A DNA stretch of 64,000 nt, from NCBI GenBank assembly GCA_023213395.1, contig CM041465.1:115327741-115391740 (forward strand), read 5' to 3'. Every line of letters starts with the position of its first letter. The first letter of the stretch is position 1. A model generated the notes under the pieces. It worked only from the letters and a program-made list of their open reading frames with translations, did not search any database and was not told where the DNA came from. The translations under genes were made by a program, and so were the position numbers. Positions 1 to 12,434 of the stretch are shown one piece after another. The stretch comes from Cycas panzhihuaensis. Lineage: Eukaryota > Cycadophyta.

Positions 1-560
1 TAATTTAAGTCGCCCCAAAGGGTCGAACACACGGCCCCATTTGGTCGAGCCATGGGCGACCTGAAGGAGGTTGTAATCCACGCCAACGCCGAGGACTACA
101 ACATCTAAGAAGAACGGTTTTGCCCCCAAGGGTGAGCTAATCGCGATGCATCCGAGAGGGTCTTCTCGCCACCGCCATACTTTGGCATCGCCAGTGAACC
201 GTTCCATATGAGATACCAAGCTCTTGCATAACACGCAAGGGCATGGTATCGATGTAAGAGCCGCTGTCGACAACAGCTCTTCTGAGGGTACAATCAGCGA
301 CGATCGTGATGGTGAATGGGAAGTTCCACCGACGCTCCTGCTCACCCATGGGAGGAAGATCCTTAGGATCGAAGGAAATAGTGGGTCCGCCACTGGGCGA
401 CGCCCAAAGCGTGACAGCACATCTCCCGATCCTAAAGCTTCTAGGAGGAGGGCCCGCTGTTCGACAACTCCTCGAACGCCCATCAAGGACATTCTCGCAA
501 TGACCGTATGGAGCTCGTCCATGACGGAGAAGGGTTTACCCTTCCCAAAGGTTGGGTAAG
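1..560 (-). pseudogene. Element A protease (PR) region, partial and frameshifted
   Basis: Retropepsin-like aspartic protease that would cut the Gag-Pol polyprotein. The minus frame at about 137-349 carries the active-site block VDSGSYIDTMPL, equal to VDNGSSVNAMPL in element B, preceded by the family's RRWNFPFTITI strand. The catalytic D-x-G is present. The region then breaks up in small indels, and pol continues off the left edge. Position 1 corresponds to about 63706 of element G. Identification rests on close similarity to the B, F and G copies; family knowledge places PR between the Gag knuckle and RT. Confidence 0.75.
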
Positions 561-919
561 TGCCCTTCGAAGTTGTAACGACCCGGCATGTGAATAGCCT
601 GGGGAAAGAGGGATTTCGAGGAAGGGTCTCCCAAGGATCAAGGAACTAAGAACCCAGCCCCCGCCGCCTTAGCGCTTGAGATCGCGTAAGGGCAAAAGCC
701 TGAGTTGCTTCGAGCAACCGAATCACCTTCTTCCCCTATTCCGGTCGTGAAGGCGACGAGTACTACGGCCAGGAGGACGAGAAGAGGAAGAAGAGTTCGC
801 GCCTTCCCTTTGTCGCGGAAGGGCGGGGATCGTGTGATCTTCCTGCTACGGCCCGTTCTTGGTTTGGGGTTGCGATCACGCCCCCATGTTTAGGGAACGG
901 ATCCCCGTGAACAAAGTTG

Positions 920-2935
920 GTCTAGATTAGGCCTTGAGGCCCGCTTTGGGAGAGGAATCGCTGCCGAGGGCATCCTTTGGATGCCGGGCCCTACAACGTG
1001 AATCGTCATGGAAGCAATCCCCATGAATGGAACACCACTTCTTCTCAAGCGAGGGTCGACCTTCTCGCTGGGAGGATCGGGCGCCCCATTCCCCGGGAAG
1101 AGGAGCTTGGGTAGTTTGTTGGACTTGTTTGTTTGAAGTAGGAGACGAAGGACCTTGAAGCTTGAGTTTCATCGTGACGCCGAACGAGCGATACCGAGGT
1201 GAGGGGATCTAAGGTCCTCTGTAGGATGAGAGGAAGACCGCTACCGAGAAGGTTTAGTGTCTTTGGGGGTGGTGCCTCACTGCCAGGAGGGCTTAAGAGG
1301 TTTCGAGACCGCCTGATCTCAATAGCCTCCAACGCCAAGCACTTGGCGATCGGAATCACACGTGGTCGCCCCATCTCGAGGACTTCCACGTGACTTCGGA
1401 CGGCGCATTGACAAACAGTCCCGCTCACCTCGCAAAGTCGCCTGGTGGAGTGAAGGCAGATCGTGGAATCGCCGCACAAAGTCACGATTCATCTCATCGT
1501 GACCTTGTTTGAGCGAGAAGGGATTTCATCCCGCCTCGAATGGGCGAGCTACATCAAAGTAATTGATGAACTCGCCCACCAATCACCGGAATGAATAGAT
1601 CGAGGTGGAGACGATAAAACCATTTAAGGGCGCCACCGCAAGGATCGAGGAAAGAGTTTCATCAAAATATGGTCGAAGCCCAAGAATCGATGCATGCCAT
1701 AGAGAAACTACGGACATGCTCACGGTCTTGCATGACGAAGTCCCATCGAATCTAGGAACTTCGTGGAGGATGAGGCGGCAAGTTGGTTCGCAACGCCAAC
1801 CGAGAGAGGGGTTGACCTAAAGTCCACGAAGGGCGCGCCTGCTCGAACCGTAGGATCAACGAACGTCAAGTAGGTGGCGCGAAGAAGCTGATGGGGGTAG
1901 GACACCCATCCTCCTGAGGAACCACCCTCACGACAAGAGGCGTGGAAAAGGGCGCCTGAAGGGAGCCGATTCTGCGAAGGCACAAATCTGATGGAACCGC
2001 ATCGATGGCGACAAGAGGGATGCGAATCGTTCTCGCCCATACGCCACCCGTAGGTGGGGCCATTCCGCATGGGTGTAGCGGATCCACCCCATAAACAGAA
2101 GACTCGCCTACCCCGCCCCCAAGGTTGAGAAGTATACCGGGGAACGAGAAAGAAGCACCAACGCTACTGGGTTGGAGGATGCGTGGGAACGAATCCCACC
2201 GATCAAGTACCGGAAGGCTAGCAGGCGACTAGGCCTATTAGGAGCAAAGATGTGCCGATTAGGGACTAAGACATTAGTTGGATCGGGAACTGCATGCTAA
2301 CCCCGCTGAGGGACAGACATCAGTGAGAAGGCCCTAAGGCATTAGGGCCTTGATAAGGGATGGAAGGTGCCACACGTGCCCCCACCGCAGAAACGAATGG
2401 GGCGACGCTGCAGAGGCACGAAGGGTTTGTTGTCACAGTGAAAGGCGACGAGGATGAAGCGTGAGGGGAAGAGCAGAGGAGGAAGAGGCTCCCTCGCAGA
2501 CACCCTCAAGCCATTCGGACGTGGTTGAGAGCATGCCGCACGGCCAAGATCCGCCAAGAGCCTCAAGCACGCCAACAGAGGAGTCCCCACATACCCATAA
2601 GAGGTGATCGGACCTCGAACAAGGCATGTCCATCCAAGGTTCCTCATAAAATCACGATCGCGCGTGGCAATCCTCGGGGAGGAACGGATCCCTCTACCAA
2701 GGTGGGTAGAAGGATGGGGAGCACAAGAAAGGTGTTGATCGACGGTAGTAAAGGAGTCGCCACCCTCTGGGTGGACTCGAATGATGTAAGGAAGAGCTTG
2801 GGTTTCCATAACCAAGCGTGGTAGGTCCAATCAAGAGTACCTTCCATAGTCGGACGGATCCGACGAGGCAAGAAGGCTATACTCGGGTCTTCTAACAAAG
2901 GGGTAGACCGCAAACGACGAGAGAAACTACAAGAT
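920..2935 (-). pseudogene. Element A gag (capsid and zinc knuckle), decayed
   Basis: Gag forms the virus-like particle and packages element RNA. Fragments in three minus frames align in order with B and E: the N-terminal part (about 2340-2830, PPLLEDPS..TMEGTLDWTYHAW), a Pro/Ser-rich stretch, the capsid-like domain (about 1490-1830), and the knuckle CSIHGDCFHDDSRC (about 985-1035, CX2HX4HX4C). At least five frameshifts separate them. The position of the usual start codon reads ATC, so no initiator is visible. Region 560-920 is the basic Gag-PR spacer. No functional protein is possible as it stands. Confidence 0.75.
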
Positions 2936-3099
2936 GCAAGGTCGACCGACGATGTCGTGAAAAGAGAAGGAACCAGATAACACACGCTGGGGTCGCCCAA
3001 CGTGGAGGTCAAGACAGTATAGAAAGGATCACACAGAGTAGCGAAACCAACCAAGAGAGCGAGACTAGCTCCCCATCGCGCCCCCAAAGATGGTCGCCA
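2936..3099 (-). other. Element A leader with primer-binding site
   Basis: Short stretch between the gag start and the 5' LTR. Directly inside the LTR end the minus strand reads TGGCGACCA (3091-3099), the same start as the primer site of B (TGGCGACCATACTGGGGA). A TGG start is what complementarity to the CCA tail of a tRNA gives. The primer tRNA was not identified; a tRNA-Arg primer, described for other Tat elements, is only a guess. Confidence 0.6.
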
Positions 3100-5656
3100 T
3101 GACGCGGCCACGGATAACCACCGACCGATAGCGGGGAGAGATGGTGACGAAACCAGAGGGAAGTGGAACCTACAAGGCAAGCAACTACCACGCAGGCGCC
3201 TGCGGCGCCGGAGCGCGAGTTCGGATCCGCAATGGAGTATGGCTACTATCGGGTGACCCTTCGCCGCCTGAGCGAAGGGCTAAGATACGAGGACTAACCC
3301 TGCTGACTCGGGAGTAGGCCCTCCCACCCTTGGGTGGCCAAGGGAGAGAGAAAGAACCTAACAAGGATAGGCCAAGAACAATCCTATGCAATCTAACTGC
3401 ATACGAGCGATGCGAAGCAAGGCGCTGTAAGGCCAAGGAAGAGGGAGGAAGGGTAAGGGGGAAGAAGACTCCTACAACCTTTCCTATGAATAACAAAAAG
3501 TACACGCAACAGGGGCAACAAATCGCAAACCAATACAAAAGCAATTTTCCCTTTCAATCTTTCGATGTTCTAATTACTAGGAAAAGAATAAAAGAAGGAA
3601 AAAAGACCAGGGGTAGCGAAGAGGAACGGAGCGTGCACCTGGGCCGAAGGCGTGAGAGATGGCGAGCCTTCAGAAGAGCACTCCAACCACTCGCCAGTCA
3701 GACGGATGTGAAATGAAGCATGAAGCTTAAAAGGGGCTTCCTTACCTTCCCTGTGAAAATAAATGCGATAATCAAGGAAGGAAAGAAACGCTAACTAGCA
3801 AATGAGATAGCATAAAATATGACACATGCAAGGGACGCCATCGGTGGAAGGGGCAACCCGCAACGTTCTCCGCGTCCCGAGTACTGTAGCAACAAAGGTC
3901 TCCTCCCCGCCGAGGGAGACACCTATATGCAACACAAAGATCTAGCAATATATGTCTAACAACATAAACAAGAGTCTAAATGTACATGCATCAATGTTAG
4001 TCCAATAAGGGAAATACCAAAGAAGAACGATCCAAATGAAAGGAAACAACAAGGTAAGCCTCAGAGTGGCCTACCGCGCAAAATGGTGCCCAAACCTCTC
4101 CCAAGAGCCACGGGCAATGAGGAGAAAGTCGAGACTCAAGGCCGGAAAGCTACCGCAAGAAGGGGCAAGAAAGACCAAGACACCCACGGGAACCGGATGC
4201 TACGGGGAGCAAACCGCAACCGGGAGCAAAGGTGGAGAAGAACCCACGGTTGGGGCCTATGGATGGCACCCAAACCTGAATAAAGGGTTCCCAAATCGTC
4301 ACCGCAACTTGTGACAATGGGTTTGGGCAACCAAGGGGAGTTTCGAACCCTTGTTTGCAAGCCAAGAGTAGCACGGGCGAGAGGGAGGCTTTGAGGGCTT
4401 TGAGCCGCTTAGGAGCGTGGCGGTGGTGCGAATCCACCCAGCCTCTGCCCAAAGCCTATGCAACCCTCAACGCCACGCTTTGACAAAGAAACGCAGTAAG
4501 AAGTGAGGGAGAGTGGTACTAGCCCTCAAGAGGGAGGAAACCAACTCTCAAGCAACAAATGAAAACAAATAAGTCAAGTGTAGATATCACCAAAACAAAT
4601 ACAAAGTGAAGAGTACCGGAAAGGGAGGCAAGGGATTTGCCCCACCAAAAGACAATGAAGAAGGGCCGGAACAAATGTACCAGACTGAATAGAGCAGCTG
4701 TGGCCCCATGGCGGAGGTGGAACGGGAAACACTGCAAACGGGAGCTCGTGGACCGCCTGGTAGAAAACAATAGAAACCGCTTCAAAGGAGCCCTCTCCAA
4801 GGCTTGAGGGGTCGAGAGAATGTCTCACCAAGCCAAAGGAGAGTCGGGCGTCAGATGAAGAGTGCAGTCCGGGGCTTGTCAAAAGAAATGCAGTAAGAGA
4901 GCAGAGCAGGAGAGTGTTCCTCTTGAGAGTAAATCCAAAAGTGAGCCAAAAAGATCCAAAGAGACCTTCAAAACGAGCCAAAAAATGTTTAAGTACTAAA
5001 GCAAAACCCTAAAGTACGCGAATAGGGCACTACCGAGGGAGAAAGGCGAACCACGTGGGCGCTTCCAATAAATGCGAAATCGCCACCATGGATTTTAAAA
5101 ATAACAGAGACAACAGTATCATGGAAACTTTAGCAGATGCTGAATATTCCAAATGCAGATCGCGAAAATTCAAGCAGATCACGAAGATCACGGCAGATCA
5201 CAAGATTACGGCAGATGCACCAGAGACACAATGGGGCCCACCAACCGTCCAGTCGGGGCAAACTAAAAGGCTAAAGGACAACTAAAACACCCACCCGGAG
5301 CAAACAAGCCAAGAAACGGCCCACGGAGCGTAAATAGGCCCCCAAATGAGGTGGCAAGCTAACCAAGCGACGATGAGACATCACACGGTGGAGGTGGCGA
5401 AACCCTGGGATCCAGAGAGAGGAGGGCGATGCGTGAAGTAATACGGTCACTGTGGTGCCACACTCACCGGGAGTGTGCCCCCGCTTATAGTCACATAGTT
5501 AAACATAGGTGTGGACGACGACTGTGCCGCCCACAAAGTCATACGATGCAAATATGTAAGGCATAATCAAGACATAAAAGTGATGATAATGCTAGAGACA
5601 TACCTGCACTTACCTGAGTCGGTGATTCCGTATCCATTCCCGGAAGCCGGGAAACA
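3100..5656 (-). repeat. 5' LTR of element A (2557 bp)
   Basis: Ends were set by alignment with six other LTRs. In plus orientation it starts TGACGCGGCC next to the primer site and ends AAGCCGGGAAACA, so in element sense it runs TG...CA. It holds no protein-coding gene; open frames inside it are chance. Read in element sense, the U3 start is at 5656, the TATA/telobox block near 5000, and the rest is a long R-U5. CpG sites are well kept compared with B, for example CGGTGATTCCG near the U3 start. Confidence 0.88.
4986..5014 (-). promoter_or_regulatory. LTR core promoter of element A: TATA-like box and telobox
   Basis: In element sense the order is telobox TTAGGGTTTT (plus-strand AAAACCCTAA, 5003-5012) then GTACTTAAAC about 6 bp on. 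The same pair sits at the same place in B, F and G. Plant teloboxes (AAACCCTA) are known promoter elements. The transcription start would be about 30 bp further left. Confidence 0.5.
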
Positions 5657-6969
5657 CTATCCTGTAAGCACCATTACTAAGAGATTCGATAATGATGAAA
5701 GGACCAACCCATTAGAATTTGAATTTGGTCAAGCGATCATGGAGATACTCGAGCTTAAGGATGTGGTCCCCAGGAAACAAAGGACAATAACGAAGATGTT
5801 TATCGTAGGTCCTTTATGAGAAAGCTTTGGATGCCAGGTTAGCCTAATAAGTAGCTAAGTATCTCTCATCTAAAGCCTTGAGATCTAGAAGGAGAGCCTG
5901 ATGGATCGACTCCTTATCAATGAGACCTCGAAGAGAGACTCACAAGGAAGGAATCTCTACCTCCAGCGGGAGTACTACCTCAGTACCGTAGACCAAGGAG
6001 AAGGGGGTCATTCCCGTGGTGGAACGAATAGAGGTGCAGTAAGCCCACAAAGTGGAGGGCAACTGAAGGTGCCAATCCTTTTGGGATTGAGCAACAATTT
6101 TCTTGAGAATGTTGACGAGAGTCTTATTGAAAGACTCCACTTAGCCATTTGCCTGAGGGTAGTAAGGAGAGGAAGTCTTATGAGAAATTTTGAACTTCTC
6201 ACAAAGCTCATCCATCTCCTTATTACAGAAAAGAGTTCTATTATCAGTTATTAGGATGTCCGGAATCCTAAAACGATAAATGATGTGCTGGTAAATAAAC
6301 GTGGCAATAATTTTACTAGGGGTAGTGATCAAGGGGATGGCCTCTGCTCATTTAGTGAAATACTCCATGGCAGTCAAGATAAACTTGTGCTGCGACGATG
6401 AAGGTAGGGAGATAGCCCCGATGAGGTCTAGTCCCTACTGAGCAAAAGGCCATGGTGAAACAATAGGATGTAGGGCCTTAGAAGGCACATGGGAGATGTT
6501 GGCATGTTCTTGACACCACCAACATCTCAGAGTGAAGGCATGAGTGTCCTTGAAAAGAGACAGCAAAAAATAACACATATGAAGGATCCTCTGAGCCATA
6601 GACTGGCCCCCAAAGTGACCTCCATAAATACTGTGGTGGCATTCGCGAAGTACCTGGTTAGCTTCGTCAGTAGTGATGTAACAGAGGAGAATCCCATCAA
6701 GGACCTCTTGTACAATACCTCATCCATGAAGAGGTATTGCCTGGCAGAAGTCTGAATACGAGATCTAACTTTATTGCTGGCATCGGGGCAGTATTACTGC
6801 TGCATAAGATACTGCACTATGTCACCATACCACTCATTATCAATGAGTGGATGGGGAGAGACCCCCTATATCGTCAGGATAGACTCATCAGGGAGAGAAT
6901 CGTCAACAGGGGCACCAAAGGAGTTAGGGATAGGGGTGTCTACGAGTTACTCAGCCACTACCATTCCCT
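5657..6969 (-). pseudogene. Element B integrase (INT), broken by insertion of A
   Basis: Integrase inserts element cDNA into host DNA. In order from 6969 leftward: an H2C2 zinc-binding region (about 6530-6740), the catalytic core with ITDNRTLF (second Asp, about 6240) and VESFNKTL (catalytic Glu, about 6120), and the start of the C-terminal domain at 5657-5830. A TAA lies just before VESF (from CAA), and other stops and shifts separate the fragments. The C-terminal GPF module is cut by element A at 5656/5657. Assignment is firm from motif order and from the near-intact G copy. Confidence 0.88.
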
Positions 6970-8262
6970 TCTTTGATTTCTGATTGACGATATGGAGGTC
7001 GAATTCTTGAAGTAGGATGGCCCAATGACTGGCCCTACCTATCAAATCTGAACGAGTCAGCAAATATCGCATGGGATCTGATTAAACGATCACCTTGGTG
7101 GTGTTGCCAAGCAAGTAGTATCTGAACTTCTTGGTCGCATGGACCAAGGAGAGGCACTCCTTCTCGGCAGGGGAATAGTTAAGCTTGGCAACCATGAGGG
7201 TGCGGTTGATAAAATATATAGCCCTCTCAGTTCTTGAGTCATCCTCCTAGGCTAACATAACACCTAAGGACTCGTCAGTCACTGAGGTGTATAGGACGAA
7301 GGGCTTATCAAATCGAGGAGACACCAATATAGGAGCAGAAGCAAGGGCTTCCTTAAGTCCTTCGAAGGCCTTTTGGGTCTTCTCAGACTAGGCAAAAGGG
7401 GCTCCCTTCTTCAATAGGTACATGAGGGGTTTAGCACTCACAGTGAAGTCTGCTAAGAAGCGCCTGAGAAAATTGAGCCTTCCTAGAAATGACATAATCT
7501 ATCGTTGAGTTCTAGGTAGGGGCATGTCAAGGATTGCCCTGACCTTGTCAGGGTTGATCTGAATTCCTTGTTTGGACACAAGGAACCCAAGGAGTTTACC
7601 CGAGGTAATGGCAAACACATACTTGAGCAGATTTAGACTAATGTGATACTTGCAGCATCGTGAGAAGATGGCACGTAAGTCAGATGGATGATGGGCCCTG
7701 ACACGGGAGAGACCCATCATATCATCCATGAAGACCTCCAACGTGTTATCAATGAGGTAATGGAAAATGAAATGCATAGCTCTTTGGTAAGTAGCACCTA
7801 CATTCTTAAGACCAAAGGGCATCGCCTTGTAGGTGAAGGTACCCCAGGGTGTAGTGAAGGCCATCTTGTGGCGGTCTTCAAGAGAAATCTGAATCTAGTT
7901 ATAGTCAGAGAAGCCATCCATGAGAGGCATGACTTCAAATCTAGTAGTGCAATCAATAATTTGATCGATAAAGGGTAGGGAGAAGTTGTCCTTAGGATAA
8001 GCATTGTTGATGTTACAGAAATCGACACATATATGAATTGCCCCATTCTTTTTAGCAACGGGGATAATATTGGAGACCCACTTAGGGTAGTCAATTGAAG
8101 TAATAAGCCCAGCATCCAGAAGCTTCTCAACCTTCATCTTGATGGTGACTGAGAGATTCAAGTGAAGGGGACACTGCTTCAGGCGCACAAACCAGGTGCT
8201 AAGGATGGTGGTGAGGTTATGAGTGACAATGGAGGGGTCAATTCCCTTCATGTCAGCATAAT
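6970..8262 (-). pseudogene. Element B reverse transcriptase and RNase H
   Basis: Copies element RNA into DNA. RT fragments in order: LLDAGLITSIDYPKWVSNI and ICVDF (8000-8150), a stop after FSDYN at about 7895, then MAFTTPWGTF and the catalytic box VFMDDMMG (about 7720; FxDD variant of YxDD). The RNase H follows at about 7000-7460 in element order, with FVLYTSVTDESL-like sequence and several stops. RT ends in frame with PLPRTQR, followed by a stop where G continues. No complete polymerase could be made. Confidence 0.88.
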
Positions 8263-9880
8263 CCTATACAAACACGTCTCGGAACTCATGGAATAGAAGG
8301 GAGTACTCCCTTATCTCATCAGAAGAACACTCCAACTTGACCTTAATGACCTTGCCAGGAGCCAAGACTATGTCTTGGGTTTCCCCCATGCATATGGCAT
8401 TACCCTCCTCGAAGTGGAGGGGAGCAAGGTCAACAGGAGGAGTTGGCATAGGAGATGGGATCGGATCGGCAAGTGTGGATCCAATCGCAAGGATCTTCTG
8501 GTGACTAAGCCTGTGGTGACCAGAAGGCAAGTTGGGTGCAAAATCCATTAGGTGCTCAAGCAGGGCTTTGTCATCCTTAAAGTAATCCACCCCATGGATG
8601 ACCTTACTTCGAGTAGAGGAAGCACTAGAGGGAGTAGAAGCAACATGACTGTGATGGTCTTCAGGTTTCTCAACTTCCTCGCGGGACTTTGAAGGAGAGT
8701 CAAAAGGAGGCTTCTCGGAAGGAGTGAAAGGTAGCTCTTCGAAGCCATTACCCACGAGGGGTAATGAAGGAGAAGAACTGATGATGGGTAGGTCAACATG
8801 AGCGATGACATGTGACACGCAGGAGTAGCTAGCCTCACCAATGAGAGAGATTCTAGACAGGGATCTAGAATGAGACGGGTGTGACCTACTGGTGCAGAGG
8901 AAAGAGACGGGGTGAAGACAATCCTCATCCTCATCGTGTGACTCATCGTCACTAAATGAAGCGAGGTACCTGTAACTCCCAATGCCAATAGAGGCGAACC
9001 GCATGAGACTAGGGGAAGAGGATGCAGGACCTTCTTCAGATGGGTTAGGTATGCCAATAGAGCAAGTCGAGGCGTGCATAGAAGGACCTCGGTTTGCCAA
9101 ATTGGTGGAACGAGTTTGTTTGGTAAATGGATGTTCGCAGGGAATCACTCTCATCCATCCGTCATGGATGAATTTAAGTTGTCCCTAAAGAGTCAAGCAC
9201 ATGGCTCCCATTTGGTTGAGCCATGGACGACCTAGAAGAAGGTTGTAGTCAACGTCAACATCGAGGACTACAACATCCAGAAGAATGCCTTGCCTCAAGG
9301 GTGAGTAGAATCGTGACAGATCCTAAAGGGGTCTTCTCGTTACCATCATAACCTTAGCATTGCCATGGAACAGGTTCCAAGGTAGAGATACCAAGCTCTT
9401 ACATGACACACAAGGGCATGGCATTGACAGAAGAACCATTGTCAACAATAGTCTTTCGAAGGGTACAATCGGGTGTATCGATAGTGATAGTGAATGGGAA
9501 GTTCCACTGACGTTCCCTCTCACCGATGGGAGAAAGATCCTTAGGATCAAATGAGATAATGGGTCCACAACTTTGGGTAATGCCCAAAGCGTGGACAGGC
9601 ACATCACTCGTTCCTAAAGCTTCCAGGAGGAGGGCCCACTGTTTGGGACAACTCCTCAAAACGTCCATCAAGGACATTCCTGTGGCAACAGTATGAAGCT
9701 CGTCCACGATGGAGAAGGGCTTACCCTTCGCCGTAGGCTGGGTAAGTGCCCTTCGGAAATTGTAACGACCTAGGCGTATAGGAATAGCCTTGGGAAAGAG
9801 AGGTATTTTCGAAGGAAGGTTCTTTAGAAGAGGGTCAGAAGGAGTGGAAGAACAAGAAGCTCCCACTACTTCCTTGGCGG
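8263..9880 (-). pseudogene. Element B protease and acidic PR-RT linker
   Basis: Two frames carry this part of Pol. The one at 9399-9866 includes the retropepsin domain: RQWNFPFTITIDTPDCTLR then the active site VDNGSSVNAMPL at about 9410-9445. The 296-codon frame at 8264-9154 carries the end of PR and a Ser/Pro/Asp/Glu-rich linker with FSDDESHDEDEDCLHP, ending in the conserved LECSSDEIREYSLLFHEFRDVFV that leads into RT. A frameshift near 9200 separates them. The roughly 290-residue disordered linker is a family trait also seen in E, F and G. Confidence 0.82.
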
Positions 9881-12261
9881 CTTGAGATCACGTAAGGGCA
9901 TAGGAAGGAGTTGCTTCAAGCAACTGGATCACCTTCTTCCCCTTGTTCCGGGGTCGTGAAGGTGATGGGGTACGGCAGCTAGGGGAACGAGAGGAAGAAG
10001 ACGAGTTTCGGGTACCCTTCCCTTTATCGCGGGAAGGACGGGGATCAGGCAATCTTCCTCAGTTCTAGTTATTCTTGGTTTGGGTGTTACGATCACATTC
10101 CCCATGTTTAGGGGATAGATCCTTGTGAACTGGTTGGTCCAAATTAGGCCTTGATACTCGTTTGGGGGAAGAGTCATGTCGAGGGGCATCCTTAGGATAC
10201 TGGGCCCTACAATGCGAATCATCGTGGAAGCACTCCCCATGAATGGAGCACCACTTCTTCTCAAGCGGAGGGTCTGACCTTCTCGCTTGAGAGGACTGGG
10301 CATTTCCATACTTGGGGAGAGGAGCTTGAGTTGTTTGTTGGGCTTGTTTATTGGATGTAGGAAATGAAGGAGCCTGAAGCTTGAGTTCCTTCATCGTACG
10401 CTCGAACGAGCATATGGCTAATATGAGAGGGTCTAAAGTCCTCTCAGTTGGATGAGAGGAAGACTAGGTAGGTTGTGAAGGTTTGGTATCTTTGGTTGAG
10501 GGTGGTGCCTCATGACGCTGTGAGGGCTTAAAAGGTTTCTTGAGACTGGCTTGGATCTCAATAGCCTCCAATGCCAAACACTTGATAATCGCAGAGTCGC
10601 ATATGGTTGCCCCCATTTTAAGGTCTTCCACATGCACTTCGGGATGAAGTGCATTGACAAAGAGATCTCGCTTCAACTTCTCAGGCAATGTTGCCTTAGT
10701 GGAGTGAAGCAAGTCACGAAACTACTGCACAAAGTCATGATTCATTTCATTATGACCCTGTTTGAGTGAAAGGAGCGACTTCATTCCGCTCTCGAATAGA
10801 CGGGCTACATCAAAATAGTTGATGAACTCGTCCACCAATTGCTGGAATGAATGGATAAAGTGGGCAGGGAGATGATAAAACCACTTAAGGGCATCACCCT
10901 GCAAGGATCGCGGGAACAATTTCATTAAAATATGGTCGTAAGCCCAGTAATTGACGCATGCCATAGAAAAACTATGCACATGCTCCGCTGGGTCTTGTGA
11001 CGAAGTTCCGTCGAATCTAGGAACTTCAGGGGGATGAGGCAGCAGATTGGTTCTTAACGCCTCAATGGATAGAGGTGTTGACCTAAAGTCCATGAAGGGG
11101 TGTGCCCTTGCCTAGACCATAGGATCAACGGATGATGTAGTGGGTAACGAACAAGGAGCGGATGGGGGTGGCACACCTATCTCTCCTTGAGGAAATACCC
11201 CTTGCTGAGAAGGGGCCTGGGGGTAGGTGCCTTGGAAGGGAGTCGGGTTCTCTTGCGAAGGCATAACAAATGGAATTATGCTAGATGATTGAAAAGATGG
11301 ATGCAGAACCGAGTTTTTCCCATATAGACCACCCATAGGTGGAGCGACCCCATATGGGTGTAGTGGATCCATCCCATAAGCTGGGAGATGGCTTCCTCTA
11401 CCTTGCCCCTAAGGTTGAGAAGTATACCCTGGGGGAACGTAGAAAGAAGCACCAACATGTTGGTTTTGAGAGTGTGTGGGAGTAGGTCCCACATGACTGG
11501 TAGCTGAAAGGCTAGTAGGACTGATGGGCCTATTAGGAAAGGTATGTGCCACATTAAGGGATGACACATTAGTTTGGCTAGGGACGGATATGCTAACCTT
11601 CAATTGAGGGAAAGACATACTACGGGAAGATCCCAAAATACTAGGACCTCGATGAGAAATGGAAGGCGCAATATGTACCCCCACTACAGGAATAGGAAAG
11701 GAGTGGGATACATGCGTAGGCACAAAGGGATTTGTTGTCAAAGGAAGAGTAGATGAGGATGAGGCATACGGGGAAGGAGTGGAAGAAGAAGAGGCTCCTC
11801 CACAAAGCGCACCCTCAAACCACCCAGGATGTGGTTGAAGCATGCCGCGCAGTGACACTCGTTGAGAGCTTCAACTACGTTAATAGGAGGAGTTCCTACA
11901 TACTCATAAGAGGTAGTTGGGACCTCGAACAAGGTAGGTCCCTTGGGATGCTCCTCATAAGAGTCACCGATTGAGTGGTAAGTCTTAGGAGGAACGGATC
12001 CTTCTACTGCATGAGTAGAGGGATGGACATCGAGCGAGTGATGCTGGTCACTCAGGTAATAAAGGGGGTCGTCACCCTCCTGGGTGGACCCCAGAATAGA
12101 GGAAGGGAAATCATGGGTTTCTAAAGTTGCAGTGTGGTAGGCCCAATCAGAAGAGTATCCCTCCATAGTCAAACCAAAATCTAACAAAGGAAGAGGATGA
12201 TACTCGGGGTCTTCTAATAATGGAGGTAGACCATGCAAGCGACAAGAAAAGCATTGTATGC
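9881..12261 (-). pseudogene. Element B gag
   Basis: Fragments in order: N-terminal region from about 12261 (the ATG of E is ATA here; the first usable Met is at 12238), an acidic and Pro/Ser/Thr-rich stretch to about 11110, the Retrotrans_gag-like capsid domain (10722-11093, with VPRFDGTSSQDPAEHVHSF and ALKWFYHLP), a linker, the knuckle CSIHGECFHDDSHC (about 10207-10252) and a basic tail. Frameshifts occur near 11850, 11400 and 10700. The domain order is that of Tat Gag, with an unusually long N-terminal extension before the capsid domain. Confidence 0.85.
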
Positions 12262-12403
12262 AAGGTCAACCAACAATGTTAGGGAAAAATAGAGGGCGGT
12301 AAAGGCATATGCATTGGGAGCTGCCCAATGAAGGGATCGAAATGGGTGAAAAAAGATCATAGAAAGGTAGCAAAACTAACGGAAGAGAGCGGAAACTAGC
12401 TCC

Positions 12404-12434
12404 CTTACTGGTAGTTCCCCAGTATGGTCGCCAG
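12404..12434 (-). other. Primer-binding site of element B
   Basis: One base inside the LTR end the minus strand reads TGGCGACCATACTGGGGA. E has TAGCAACCATACTGGGGA at the same position, that is, two C-to-T/G-to-A changes. Location directly next to the 5' LTR and the TGG start fit a tRNA 3'-end primer site. Confidence 0.65.

Larger units (their letters stand above)
1..5656 (-). mobile_element. Element A: Tat-type Ty3/gypsy retrotransposon, 5' part
   Basis: Minus-strand LTR retrotransposon entering from the left edge. In element order it shows a 5' LTR (3100-5656), leader with primer site, gag and the start of protease; RT onward lies off-window. It interrupts the integrase of element B: B's integrase homology resumes exactly at 5657, next to the LTR terminus GGGAAACA. 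The 5 bp after the LTR, CTATC (5657-5661), should be one copy of the target duplication; the other is off-window. A keeps many CpG sites and is the innermost insertion on the left, so it is probably among the youngest. Its reading frames contain many short indels. Confidence 0.9.

Noticed and set aside
3091-3099. A tRNA gene next to the LTRs
   Set aside because: Only a primer-site-like TGGCGACCA stretch exists. No cloverleaf or tRNA promoter boxes are visible.
5055-5285. Small open frames in the LTRs (for example 5055-5285, 4036-4314, 13278-13493)
   Set aside because: No similarity between the aligned LTRs at protein level. LTRs of this size contain chance frames.
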